The translations under genes were made by a program, and so were the position numbers. From assembly GCF_023149135.1 (NCBI RefSeq), contig NZ_JAIWJX010000002.1, positions 4,030,001 through 4,094,000 of the forward strand: 64,000 bases of DNA, written 5' to 3'. Position 1 is the stretch's first letter, and every line of letters starts with the position of its first letter. Shown here one piece after another: positions 45,066-53,621 of the stretch. The notes under the pieces were generated by a model. That model was given only the letters and a program-made list of their open reading frames with translations. It was not told where the DNA came from and searched no databases. The stretch comes from Fictibacillus marinisediminis. GTDB taxonomy: Bacteria > Bacillota > Bacilli > Bacillales > Fictibacillaceae.

Positions 45066-46680
45066 TTTGATCACCTTCATTTTCTGTAACCAGAATCCGT
45101 CTCTGTTCCGGCTCCGGTTTGCTCATATTGTCTCCATCACGCTGCTGGTTGGGTCCGCTGATGTAGGCCGGCCGTTTCGTTCCCGTCCACATGGGAGCCC
45201 GAATAAACGTGTCTCCTACCTCTGCAGGGATGAATGGAGCAAGAGGAGACATGTAAGGAACGCCGAAAGATCTTAGGCTGCATAAATGAACGACCAGCAT
45301 GATAAAGACTAAGATCATGCCATAAAAACCAAAGGTAGCGGCACTGATCATAAAAATAAAACGAAGCAGACGGGCCGATATCGCGATCGCAATGGACGGA
45401 GTGGCAAAACTGGCGATCGCGGTAATTGCTACGATAATGACCATGGCAGGCGATACGACTCCCGCCTGAACCGCTGCCTGTCCGATAACAAGGGCACCGA
45501 CGATGGAGATGGCAGACCCAATCGCTTTAGGCATTCGGATTCCTGCTTCCCTCAGGATCTCAAACGTAACTTCCATGATGAGTGCTTCCACAAAACTCGG
45601 GAAAGGAACGGCTTCCCGCTGTGCGGCGATGGCAATCAAAAGCTGAGTCGGAATCATCTCCTGATGGAAGGTCGTTGCGGCAATATAGGTCGCTGGTCCG
45701 ATGAGCGAGATAAAAAAGACCAGAACCCGTAATAATCTTATAGCGGTGGAGATGTAAAAACGTTCGGTGTAATCTTCAATCGACTGAAAGAACTGCACAA
45801 ATACGGCAGGTCCGAGAAGAACGAACGGTGTTCCGTTAACGAAGACTGCAAAGCGCCCTTCCAATAGATTGCCCGCAACCGTATCCGGACGCTCGGAATA
45901 GTACAGGGTAGGAAATGCTGTAATGGATTGGTCTTCAATGAGCTGTTCGATATACCCGGACTCCAGAACTCCATCGATATCGATTTTATTAAGCCGTTTA
46001 CGAAGCTCAACAATCACCTCATCCTTCGCTATTCCTTTGATATACATGATGGTGACGTTGGTTTTGGTCACTTTTCCAATTTTCATGGATTCGGTCCATA
46101 GCAGGGGATTCTGAATCAGTCTTCGGACCATGGATATGTTCGTTTCTATATATTCTGTAAATCCTTCTCTTGAACCTCGGATCGCCCGCTGTGTACTCGG
46201 TTCTTCAATGGAACGTTTTTCTCCGCCTTCTGTACATGCCCGTACGGCCGAATAATAGCCATCGACAAAAATAATCGTGTCCCCCGCCATGAGAGATTCG
46301 AACAAGACAGACCAATCATCAACCTGTTCTATGTTTCCAAGAGGCATGATTTCTTCCACCATCGCTGCCAGATTTTCCTGATCTGCCACATGAGCACCTG
46401 GTTTCAGGATCGATTCGATCAAAAGATCCTGAATGGTCTGCTGGTCCGTTATCCCTTTCACATAAACAATAGCGGTTCGGGCTTGAAACCGGGGAGAATG
46501 GTTAAACGTTCGAATGATAATCTCACTGCTGTTCCCTGTCTGTGTTTTAATGATCTCAATATTCTCATCAAGTACAGGAGAAATGGGAAAAGAATTAGGC
46601 TTTTTTGGCTTCTCATGCTCTTGAGAGGGTTGATTCTTTTGAAGTTTTTTCTTTTTGAAAAAAGAAGGCATAAGAGGCAC
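45055..46680 (-). CDS. gerKA: Spore germination receptor A subunit (GerKA-like)
   Basis: A 541-residue GerA-family protein. It has a ~280-residue hydrophilic N-terminal domain (ARTAIVYVKGITDQQTIQDLL, SLMAGDTIIFVDGYYSAV) followed by about five helices (QEMIPTQLLIAIAAQREAVPFPSFVEALIME) and a short tail. The oligomeric A subunit is thought to form the ion channel that opens on germination. The start is GTG 46680 with AAAGG close upstream; ATG 46671 is possible. It begins the operon, and no clear sigma-G promoter was identified by eye. Confidence 0.85.
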   Translation of the reverse strand: MPLMPSFFKKKKLQKNQPSQEHEKPKKPNSFPISPVLDENIEIIKTQTGNSSEIIIRTFNHSPRFQARTAIVYVKGITDQQTIQDLLIESILKPGAHVADQENLAAMVEEIMPLGNIEQVDDWSVLFESLMAGDTIIFVDGYYSAVRACTEGGEKRSIEEPSTQRAIRGSREGFTEYIETNISMVRRLIQNPLLWTESMKIGKVTKTNVTIMYIKGIAKDEVIVELRKRLNKIDIDGVLESGYIEQLIEDQSITAFPTLYYSERPDTVAGNLLEGRFAVFVNGTPFVLLGPAVFVQFFQSIEDYTERFYISTAIRLLRVLVFFISLIGPATYIAATTFHQEMIPTQLLIAIAAQREAVPFPSFVEALIMEVTFEILREAGIRMPKAIGSAISIVGALVIGQAAVQAGVVSPAMVIIVAITAIASFATPSIAIAISARLLRFIFMISAATFGFYGMILVFIMLVVHLCSLRSFGVPYMSPLAPFIPAEVGDTFIRAPMWTGTKRPAYISGPNQQRDGDNMSKPEPEQRRILVTENEGDQNET

Positions 46681-46796
46681 AATACCTTTCTACGTGATTT
46701 TCTTTTAGGGTTTCCCTGGCTCCTCTTCCTTATTCTGTCCTCTCTTAATGGATAGCGTTCATTTTGGAGATACTAGGGGCGGAGTGTGATGGAACG

Positions 46797-47027
46797 ATGA
46801 AAATTCTGGGTATTACCCTATCGATGTTTATACTGTTGACATGTTTCTCTCTGACTTTGGATATCTACGAAGGATTTGATATGAAAACAGCGATCCTTAA
46901 TGCCTTGTCTCCTTTCAAAGTAATGGAACTCATAGAAATCTGTGTTGTGGTGTTATTGATTGCTTTATTTTTTGCCCAATCGGTCTTCCAGCTGTTCACG
47001 AAGTTCAAAAGCCAAAGGAGATCATAG
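46797..47027 (+). CDS. Small two-helix membrane protein, candidate germination-receptor D subunit
   Basis: A 76-residue protein with two predicted membrane helices (ILGITLSMFILLTCFSLTL and ELIEICVVVLLIALFFAQS) and a basic tail (KFKSQRRS). It is divergent to the gerK-like operon, 116 bases away. Small two-helix proteins encoded in or beside GerA-type operons of B. subtilis and B. megaterium are termed D proteins and modulate germination; size, topology and place match. The start at 46797 was chosen over 46764 by the helix and length, though its ribosome site (GGAGTG) is distant. Identity as a D protein is an inference. Confidence 0.6.
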   Translation: MKILGITLSMFILLTCFSLTLDIYEGFDMKTAILNALSPFKVMELIEICVVVLLIALFFAQSVFQLFTKFKSQRRS

Positions 47028-47041
47028 AGCAATAAAAAAAC

Positions 47042-47091
47042 GGTGCCAGGCACTCGCTTTTGACAGATGTCAAAACGCAGTGCCTGGCACC
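47042..47091. repeat. Nested-palindrome terminator element, copy 4
   Basis: Arms GGTGCCAGGCACT and AGTGCCTGGCACC: the C to T and G to A changes compensate each other. The centre has one mismatch (TGACAGATGTCA). It lies between the convergent D-protein and alkD-like genes. Confidence 0.87.
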
Positions 47092-47102
47092 GTTTCACCG
47101 TT

Positions 47103-47771
47103 CTAGGCTAACTGTATATTCTTAAGGGCTTCTTTTCTGCTCAAGGGCTGGAGTTCTGTGGAGTTGACGAACTCGACAACGTAATCGGGGTTGGTCTTGG
47201 CATATTCCCTCAATGCCCAGCCGATCGCTTTGCGGATAAAGAACTCTTTGTTCTCCTTCTGCTGCTCAATAACGTATTTTAAGATGTCTTCGTTCGTATC
47301 TTTTTTATAGCCGAGCTGATAAAGAATCGCGGTCCGGTTCAGCCACATGTTCGGTGAATGAATCCATTTCTCCACCAATTCCTGTTCCCGATGCTTGAAC
47401 GTTTGTATGTAATGTCCCATATGGTGCTTGGCGATATGATCCACCGTATCCCACCACGACTTTTCAGTGATCGTGTTCTCTAAAGCTTTAAGATCGTCTT
47501 CCTGCATGCCCTTCTTCAGCTTGTCCACAAAAAACATGCCCATGTACTGCATTTCCCGTTCTCTGTAGTTCCAGCATTTCTTCGTCATTTCGGGGATGCT
47601 CATCTCAGGCAGCCCGTACATTTTCACATGATTCTTCATAACCTCTTTCATAATCGGTGACTTCAAGCCATAGAAGGTAAATTTATTCTTCATGTAAGAC
47701 TGCATCTTTACCGCATCGGCCGGATTCTGCCTGCTTCGTATTTCTTCATGCAAGGTTTCAAGGTACGTCAT
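47103..47771 (-). CDS. AlkD-like DNA alkylation repair protein
   Basis: A 222-residue all-helical HEAT-like repeat protein. The signature region KSWWDTVDHIAKHHMG (Trp and Asp of the active cleft) and IHSPNMWLNRTAILYQLGY match the AlkD group of DNA glycosylases, which excise cationic alkylated bases without flipping. FFIRKAIGWALREYAKTNP is also typical. The start was set at ATG 47771, where GGAG lies six bases upstream; earlier ATG/GTG options lack spacing. It is flanked on both sides by nested-palindrome elements. Confidence 0.87.
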   Translation of the reverse strand: MTYLETLHEEIRSRQNPADAVKMQSYMKNKFTFYGLKSPIMKEVMKNHVKMYGLPEMSIPEMTKKCWNYREREMQYMGMFFVDKLKKGMQEDDLKALENTITEKSWWDTVDHIAKHHMGHYIQTFKHREQELVEKWIHSPNMWLNRTAILYQLGYKKDTNEDILKYVIEQQKENKEFFIRKAIGWALREYAKTNPDYVVEFVNSTELQPLSRKEALKNIQLA

Positions 47772-47822
47772 CGTCATCTCCGTTAACCCCCTCAACAGTA
47801 GTTCCCTAAATTATAACAGAAA

Positions 47823-47874
47823 GGGTGCCAGGCACCAGCTTTTGACATATGTCAAAACGCGGTGCCTGGCACCC
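47823..47874. repeat. Nested-palindrome terminator element, copy 5
   Basis: GGGTGCCAGGCACC, a core with TTTTGACATATGTCAAAA, and GGTGCCTGGCACCC. It begins 4 bases past the DUF4405 stop on the minus strand. Confidence 0.87.
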
Positions 47875-47878
47875 TCCA

Positions 47879-48832
47879 TTAACTCAACCTCTTCTTTCTT
47901 CTCCCCAAAAACTTTCCGCCATAGTAAGCCAGCACGGCGAAGACCGCCATGACCCCGGTATAGGTAGCAATGACAGACAGGGCGCTCACATCGCCCCCGA
48001 AGCCATGCTCCCGGCCTCCAAAGTCTTCCCGTTCGCGTCCGCCTCCCATATCATCGTCACCATCGAATCCAGAAGGCCGTTCTCCCTTGCTGAACGATCC
48101 CGGTGCCGGCCTTCCCGATTGACCGCCATCACTCGTTCCGCTTGCCTGCTCTCCAGGACGCGGTCCGCCGAATTCCTGTCCGCCGCCGTCTCCATCCATG
48201 TCAGGCCTCTGCCCGAATGCCCCCTTGCCACCTTCAGCCATCGCCGGCTGCCCGCCGCTTGAAAAGATGCCGAACACACTCACCGACCGTGAAATAAACC
48301 CTGTTTCAAAGATCTGAAAGACACCAAACAGCAGAACAACTGCCATCGCTCCATTAGCCGTCCAGCCCATCCATTGTTTCGGTTCCTTAATGGAAAAGAT
48401 GCGGTTCCAGATGTTGATGACCCATTTCCAATGCATGCCGACATGAATTCCCACAATGATCAAGGTCAAGAACGATAACGAAATGTGCAGCATCTTAAAC
48501 CATCCTTCATTTCCTATATTAGTATTGGGAAAGAGCACCCTTGAAACAAAAATTCCGCTTACCATAATGGTGGTCATACATACTAACAGTACAAGATTTA
48601 ATCCATAGCTAAACCGTGTTTTTCCTGGCAATTTCTTATCGAATAGTTTCAAAGAAACATTCTTGATCCATCGCCAGTTCAAGGCCATGTGAGTCAGAAA
48701 TGCAACCCCGATCACCGTTCCTGCCACTTCGTGAAAAGTCATCCCGCCAAACACTCTCTTGTTAAACAGCAAAACAAACGTAATACTCATCGCCAAGTCC
48801 AAACCAAACTTTACATAATTGTTCTTTTTCAT
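47879..48832 (-). CDS. DUF4405 membrane protein, cytochrome b561-like, with Gly/Asp-rich loop
   Basis: A 317-residue membrane protein with five to six helices. Two similar halves each carry His pairs: FHEVAGTVIGVAFLTHMALNW and LHISLSFLTLIIVGIHVGMHW, which look like bis-His heme b sites of DUF4405/b561-type proteins. Residues ~208-287 are a low-complexity loop rich in Gly, Asp, Glu and Arg (e.g. GDGGGQEFGGPRPGEQ, GGGREREDFGG), followed by one last helix and a basic tail. A GGAGTG site precedes the ATG. An electron-transfer role is inferred from the His pattern; the function is unknown. Confidence 0.75.
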   Translation of the reverse strand: MKKNNYVKFGLDLAMSITFVLLFNKRVFGGMTFHEVAGTVIGVAFLTHMALNWRWIKNVSLKLFDKKLPGKTRFSYGLNLVLLVCMTTIMVSGIFVSRVLFPNTNIGNEGWFKMLHISLSFLTLIIVGIHVGMHWKWVINIWNRIFSIKEPKQWMGWTANGAMAVVLLFGVFQIFETGFISRSVSVFGIFSSGGQPAMAEGGKGAFGQRPDMDGDGGGQEFGGPRPGEQASGTSDGGQSGRPAPGSFSKGERPSGFDGDDDMGGGREREDFGGREHGFGGDVSALSVIATYTGVMAVFAVLAYYGGKFLGRRKKRLS

Positions 48833-48914
48833 CTTTCATCACTCCTGTCCATTTCTTCCTAGGAGTAACTCTAAACGGGTTTCCTTAAGATAACCTTAAT
48901 TTTGAAAAATTTGG

Positions 48915-48943
48915 TTGCTTCCTTTACCTTTCTTCTATATAAT
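48915..48943 (+). promoter_or_regulatory. Sigma-A promoter of the T-box/argS unit
   Basis: TTGCTT (48915-48920), 17-base spacer, TATAAT (48938-48943); transcription would start just before the T-box stem I. Confidence 0.7.
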
Positions 48944-48962
48944 CACAAAAAACAATACCTTT

Positions 48963-49195
48963 TCGATGAGGAAGAGAGTAATCCTGCATGCAGAACAAAG
49001 CGAGTCAGGGACGGTGAAAGCCTGACGGATGCTGTACGATGAACCGCACTTCTGAGGAGCCAGCCTAAACAGTAATCCGTATGGCGGCCGGGGAGAACCC
49101 CGTTATTAGCATTAAGTCGGTTCTTTATTGAACAATAAGAGTGGTACCGCGGGTCATACATCCCGTCTCTAATTTTAGAGGCGGGATTTTTTTAT
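48963..49195 (+). ncRNA. T-box leader, arginine specifier (CGC), upstream of argS
   Basis: Shows stem I with AGTA (48977-48980) opposite GAA at 49041-49043, and the GGTGAAAG distal-loop motif. The specifier CGC (Arg) is at 49045-49047. The T-box sequence GTGGTACCGCGG is at 49141-49152, and the terminator (TCCCGTCTCT with AGAGGCGGGA, then T's) is at 49161-49193. Uncharged tRNA-Arg should stabilise the antiterminator and switch on argS. Confidence 0.9.
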
Positions 49196-49266
49196 TTTTG
49201 CTGGCTGGATCGTTCTTCTGCAATAAACGCGTCGGATTCTGCCGAAAGGTGTCGCGTATAAACCGG

Positions 49267-49355
49267 TTGAAAATAAAGGAGTGGATTTTGAACATAAATC
49301 AGGTTTTTTGAACATAAATCGGCATTTTTGAACATAAACCCGTAAATTTGAAAAT
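49267..49355. repeat. 21-bp phased array 6, core TTGAACATAAA
   Basis: TTGAA elements at 49267, 49288, 49308, 49328 and 49348 (steps 21, 20, 20, 20). It is the reverse complement of the array 3 core. It lies 74 bases past the T-box terminator and 190 bases before argS, that is, inside the argS leader. The remaining 49356-49548 shows nothing but an AT-rich leader and the argS ribosome site. Confidence 0.85.
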
Positions 49356-49548
49356 AAAAAAACTGGCATGACGACTTTGCATTTAAAAGGGGCAGATCCA
49401 GCGTCCGAATTCCCCGCAAAAAGGTTTAAAGGAAACAATAATAACCATCCAACACGGATGATTAAGAACCACCGCTTAAAAATTTATTCAAAATCATTCA
49501 TTTTTGCTTAAAAAATAACCTTATTTCAAAAAAAGGCGGTCGAACATA

Positions 49549-51237
49549 ATGTCGGAGCTAAAAAAAGAATTTGCCCAAATCATCGCAAATCAGCTTAATG
49601 ATGTTCTTAGCTTAGAAAAAATTGAGAAACTCATTGAAAAACCGAGGCATTCGGTTCAAGGTGATATTGCTTTCCCTTGTTTCACTCTCGCAAAAACGCT
49701 GAAAAAAGCGCCGCAGCTCATCGCGTCAGACCTCTCTTCTCAAATCAGCACCCCGCTGTTTGAAAGAGTGGAAGCGCAGGGTCCCTACATCAATGGTTTT
49801 TATAAAAGAGAAGCCGTCAGCAAGGAAATCGTGACGGCAATCCTGAAGCAGCATAACGCTTACGGATCAGCAGCCATCGGCAACGGAGAACACATCACGA
49901 TTGATCTCTCTTCCCCGAACATCGCCAAGCCGTTCTCCATGGGCCACCTCCGCTCGACCGTCATCGGAAACGCGCTCGCCAATCTTACCGAAAAGTGCGG
50001 CTACAAGCCTGTCCGTATCAACCATATCGGCGACTGGGGAACTCAATTCGGCAAGTTGATCGTCGCTTACAAGCGCTGGGGAAGCGAAGAAACGGTGAAG
50101 CAGAATCCGATAAAAGAGCTGCTAAGCCTTTATGTAAAATTCCATAAAGAGGCCGAATCACAGCCTGCCCTTGAGGATGAAGCGAGATTTTGGTTTAAAA
50201 AGCTCGAGGACAAAAATGAGGAAGCAACAGCGCTATGGAAATGGTTCCGTGATGAATCGCTTCAGGAGTTTTCAAAAATCTACTCGCTGCTGGATATTGA
50301 GTTTGATACGTACCACGGCGAGGCTTTTTATAACGATAAGATGGAAAACACGGTTGCTCTTTTAAAGGAAAAAGGACTGCTTACACAATCTGACGGTGCG
50401 AAAGTTGTGAAGCTCGATGATTCCGGCCTTCCTCCTTGCCTCATCAAAAAATCAGATGGCGCTACACTCTATGCGACCCGGGATCTGACAGCAGCCCTCT
50501 ATCGCCAGGAAATCTATCATTTTGTGAAAAGTCTGTATGTCGTCGGTCACGAACAAAGCCTGCATTTCCAGCAGATCTTCCTCGTTCTTCAGAAAATGGG
50601 CTATCACTGGGCCGAGGAGATGGTCCACATCCCGTTCGGCTTCATTTTAAAAGACGGGAAAAAGATGTCGACCCGAAAAGGCAAAGTCGTTCTCCTGGAA
50701 GAAGTCATTCAAGAAGCGATCACACTCGCCAAGAAGAATATCGAGCTTAAGAATCCAGGCCTTCCCAACAAAGAGGAAGTAGCAAAGCAAATCGGTGTGG
50801 GATCGATTATTTTCCACGATTTAAAGAACGAAAGACTGAACAATATCGAGTTTTCACTTGAAGATATGCTGAAGTTCGAGGGGGAAACAGGTCTGTATGT
50901 TCAATATGCACACGCACGTGCCTGCTCCATCCTGAGAAAAGCAGGAAACGTGAGCGGTATGAACACCGGGCTTGATGACGACTATAGCTGGGAGCTGGTA
51001 AAAACGCTCATGGCGTTTCCTGATGTCATTCAAAAAAGTCTCAGACTCTATGAACCTTCCCAGATTGCCAAGTACTTGATCAATGTGGCTCAGGAGTTTA
51101 ATGCATTTTACAGCCACATTAGAGTGCTTGAGGAGGATGAAACCCTCGCCAGCCGTGTCTCACTCGTTAATGCCGTAACCGTCGTACTAAAAGAAGGTTT
51201 GCGCCTTCTCGGCATTAAAGCGCCCGAAGAAATGTAA
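49549..51237 (+). CDS. argS: Arginyl-tRNA synthetase
   Basis: Class I synthetase of 562 residues that charges tRNA-Arg. The N-terminal Add-1 tRNA-binding domain covers about 1-110. The HIGH-like motif is in SPNIAKPFSMGHLRSTVIGN (~131) and the KMSKS loop is KKMSTRKG (~371). The C-terminal helical anticodon-binding domain includes YVQYAHARACSILRKAG. The T-box upstream carries an Arg specifier, which fits the assignment. The ribosome site is AAGGCGGT. A second T-box-free argS may exist elsewhere, as in the B. cereus group. Confidence 0.93.
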   Translation: MSELKKEFAQIIANQLNDVLSLEKIEKLIEKPRHSVQGDIAFPCFTLAKTLKKAPQLIASDLSSQISTPLFERVEAQGPYINGFYKREAVSKEIVTAILKQHNAYGSAAIGNGEHITIDLSSPNIAKPFSMGHLRSTVIGNALANLTEKCGYKPVRINHIGDWGTQFGKLIVAYKRWGSEETVKQNPIKELLSLYVKFHKEAESQPALEDEARFWFKKLEDKNEEATALWKWFRDESLQEFSKIYSLLDIEFDTYHGEAFYNDKMENTVALLKEKGLLTQSDGAKVVKLDDSGLPPCLIKKSDGATLYATRDLTAALYRQEIYHFVKSLYVVGHEQSLHFQQIFLVLQKMGYHWAEEMVHIPFGFILKDGKKMSTRKGKVVLLEEVIQEAITLAKKNIELKNPGLPNKEEVAKQIGVGSIIFHDLKNERLNNIEFSLEDMLKFEGETGLYVQYAHARACSILRKAGNVSGMNTGLDDDYSWELVKTLMAFPDVIQKSLRLYEPSQIAKYLINVAQEFNAFYSHIRVLEEDETLASRVSLVNAVTVVLKEGLRLLGIKAPEEM

Positions 51238-51242
51238 CTTTT

Positions 51243-51277
51243 AAACTCTCTTATCTCCCCTGATAAGAGAGTTTTTT
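51243..51277 (+). terminator. Intrinsic terminator of argS
   Basis: A 12-bp stem (AACTCTCTTATC with GATAAGAGAGTT) followed by T's. Confidence 0.85.
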
Positions 51278-51278
51278 A

Positions 51279-51410
51279 TTTGATTGGAGCGGAAGGTGCG
51301 AGACTCCAGCGGGACGAGCGGGACAGGTGAAACCCGCAGGCGCCAGCGCCGAGGGGTTCAGCGCACGCCCCGCGGAAAGCGAGCGTCCTGGAACGGAAAT
51401 CAACCACTTC
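51279..51410 (+). repeat. ~130-bp structured element, copy 2 (left flank of the acid-sugar operon)
   Basis: Starts TTTGATTGGAG and ends GGAAATCAACC (outer TTGATT/AATCAA pairing). It contains GTGCGAGACTCCAGCGGGA, TGAAACCC pairing with GGGGTTCA, and GCACGCCCCGCGGAAAGCG. Same orientation as copy 3. Confidence 0.82.
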
Positions 51411-51525
51411 CAAGGACAACATAGGCTAAGAAAACAGCCTTTTTATAAATATTCTGAAAAAAACCTTGCATAAATGAACATAAAGTAACATAATTGAACA
51501 AAAGATGATGATAAGGATGAACAAC

Positions 51526-52305
51526 ATGCTCCCGTTAGAACGAAAACTAGAAATCTTAAAACGAACCGATAAAGAAGGAAAAGTTCAAATTGAACAGCTG
51601 GTTGGAGAATTGAACGTTTCTGGTATGACGATCCGAAGGGATCTGGCCCAGTTAGAAAAGGAAGGGAAAGTCATCCGGACCCACGGAGGGGCTGTTGCGG
51701 TGAACCCGCTCATCCCGGAGACCCCCTATCAAAACAAATCGATGACGAGGGTGAACCAAAAACACCTGATCGCCAAGTATGCGGCAAGCCTGATTCCGGA
51801 GGGGGCACAGATTCTATTAGACTCCGGGACAACCACTCTGGAGATTGCCAAAGTGATCAAATCCAGAGACGACTTAACGATTGTGACAAACGATCTGAAG
51901 ATTGCCGCTGAACTGATCGAAAGTCCATCGGAGATCATCTGTACGGGCGGCACCCTGCAAAGAGGAATTGGTTCGTTCGTGGGCCCTCATGCGCAGGACC
52001 TGCTTAATCAGATCCGAGTCGACCTTTTATTCATGGGCACGCACGCTATCAATCTTGAAAAAGGGCTGACCGCTCCAACAATGGAAAAAGCCTTGATTAA
52101 GAGATTGATGGCTGACGCAGCCACTACAACTTGGGTCGTAGCAGATTCTCAAAAGTTCAACAAAAGCTCTTTTTCACAAGTATGTTCTCTGGAAAAGATA
52201 GAAGGCATCATTACCGATGCAGAATTAACACCTGAAGATGAGGTGCGATATGGAGAAATAACCTCCATATATACCGTAAAAGAAAACGAGGTGAGTCATG
52301 GATGA
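51526..52305 (+). CDS. DeoR/GlpR-family transcriptional regulator of the acid-sugar operon
   Basis: A 259-residue repressor-type protein. The N-terminal HTH is VQIEQLVGELNVSGMTIRRDL, followed by KVIRTHGGAV. The C-terminal sugar-phosphate-sensing domain has LLDSGTTTLEIAK and VTNDLKIAAEL. The start was placed at ATG 51526, with AAGGATG upstream; two earlier ATGs have no site. It overlaps the kinase gene by 4 bases (ATGA) and is first in a four-gene operon. It likely responds to a phosphorylated acid sugar or to DHAP (inference). Confidence 0.87.
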   Translation: MLPLERKLEILKRTDKEGKVQIEQLVGELNVSGMTIRRDLAQLEKEGKVIRTHGGAVAVNPLIPETPYQNKSMTRVNQKHLIAKYAASLIPEGAQILLDSGTTTLEIAKVIKSRDDLTIVTNDLKIAAELIESPSEIICTGGTLQRGIGSFVGPHAQDLLNQIRVDLLFMGTHAINLEKGLTAPTMEKALIKRLMADAATTTWVVADSQKFNKSSFSQVCSLEKIEGIITDAELTPEDEVRYGEITSIYTVKENEVSHG

Positions 52306-53621
52306 GAATTGCAGTGATCGCCGATGATCTGACTGGCGCCAACGCGACGGGAGTACTTCTGACCAAACAAGGTATATCAACAGCAACCATCCTGCATGGC
52401 TTCTCCCCGCAAACGGCCTATAACTATGACGCGATCTGCATTGACACTGACAGCCGCTACACCCCGAAGCACGTAGCGTACAAACGAGTTTCAGATATTA
52501 TCGGCAGCCTGTCGGGACAGGGCGTAGAGCTCTTTTGCAAACGCATCGACAGTACAGGCCGGGGAAATATTGGCGGTGAAATCGATGCCTGCCTGGATGC
52601 CTTGGGAGAAGATTCCGTTGCCGTCGTTATGCCGTCCTATCCTGTGTCTGGACGAACGACCGTTGGAGGCTACCTGCTTGTGAACGGCACGCCAGTCCAG
52701 GAAACTGACGTGGCTAAAGATCCGCAAGCACCGCTGAACGAGTCGCACGTTCCTTCCATTATTAGCAGACAATGCGCCAAGCCTGTGGCCACCCTGGAGA
52801 TGAATGAAGTCCTGCAAGGATCGTTCCAGCTCACTTCCTGCCTTCAGGAAAAAATCAGTGATGGCAGCCGGGTCATCGTAGCAGACGCCGTGAATGAAGA
52901 ACAGATAGAAGCTGTCGCCAAAGCGATGGCGGCTCTGGATGTGACGTTCGTTCCTGTCGATCCGGGACCGCTGACTGCCGCTTATGTAAAGGAAAAATAC
53001 AGCGGTTCTCCCTTCACACCGAAGATTTTGCTCACGATCGGCAGCTGTACGTCGGTAACTGGAAAGCAGATTCATCATCTGGCTGAAAACCTGCCGCTTC
53101 ATACCGTTTATATCGATCCTTTAAAACTGGCAAGGGATGAGAATGGAGAAAGAGACGCAGAAATTTTAAGAGGAATGAACGAAGGGCTGCGGCTGCTGGA
53201 GGAACAAGCAGTTGTGCTGGTTACGACGTTCCAGGAGGATGCCCCGCTGCTTGATCTTCGGGTAATTGCCAAAGAGCAGCTCACAACCGAAGCATCACTT
53301 GCCAGAAGGATTACAGACGGCCTTGCCATTATCAGCCAGAGAATCATCCAAAAAAGCAGAACGAGCATCAGCGGATGTTTTTCAAGCGGAGGAGATGTGA
53401 CTGCTTCAATATGCGCCGCCGGCAAAACCCATGGCATTCAGCTGCTTGACGAGGTGTTTCCTCTAGCCGCCTACGGAAGGTTTATCGGCGGCTACCTCGA
53501 CGGCCTGCCTGTCGTAACAAAAGGCGGCCTGGTAGGCAGTGAATCTGCGATTACAGAATCCGTTTTATTTTTACAGCGGCAGCTCACAAAAAAGACAAAT
53601 GAAAAGGAGATATTATCATGA
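52302..53621 (+). CDS. dtnK: Four-carbon acid-sugar kinase (DUF1537), probable D-threonate kinase
   Basis: A 439-residue kinase of the DUF1537 family, which phosphorylates acid sugars such as D-threonate, D-erythronate or L-threonate at O4. The N-terminal substrate domain starts with [12 protein letters not shown] and has [20 protein letters not shown]. The C-terminal nucleotide domain contains [13 protein letters not shown] and a Gly-rich end ([12 protein letters not shown]). It overlaps both neighbours by 4 bases. Partnership with PdxA2 indicates the D-threonate or D-erythronate route, in which the kinase and PdxA2 yield DHAP. Substrate choice is an inference. Confidence 0.82.
   Translation: MRIAVIADDLTGANATGVLLTKQGISTATILHGFSPQTAYNYDAICIDTDSRYTPKHVAYKRVSDIIGSLSGQGVELFCKRIDSTGRGNIGGEIDACLDALGEDSVAVVMPSYPVSGRTTVGGYLLVNGTPVQETDVAKDPQAPLNESHVPSIISRQCAKPVATLEMNEVLQGSFQLTSCLQEKISDGSRVIVADAVNEEQIEAVAKAMAALDVTFVPVDPGPLTAAYVKEKYSGSPFTPKILLTIGSCTSVTGKQIHHLAENLPLHTVYIDPLKLARDENGERDAEILRGMNEGLRLLEEQAVVLVTTFQEDAPLLDLRVIAKEQLTTEASLARRITDGLAIISQRIIQKSRTSISGCFSSGGDVTASICAAGKTHGIQLLDEVFPLAAYGRFIGGYLDGLPVVTKGGLVGSESAITESVLFLQRQLTKKTNEKEILS

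Noticed and set aside
47042..47874. Insertion sequence or MITE bounded by the two elements around alkD
   Set aside because: The elements are terminator-like and occur singly elsewhere; no transposase, target-site duplication or terminal repeat structure is seen.
49175..49438. Minus-strand open frames over the T-box terminator and array 6
   Set aside because: They overlap the T-box 3' end and the array, lack ribosome sites and have no protein-like composition.
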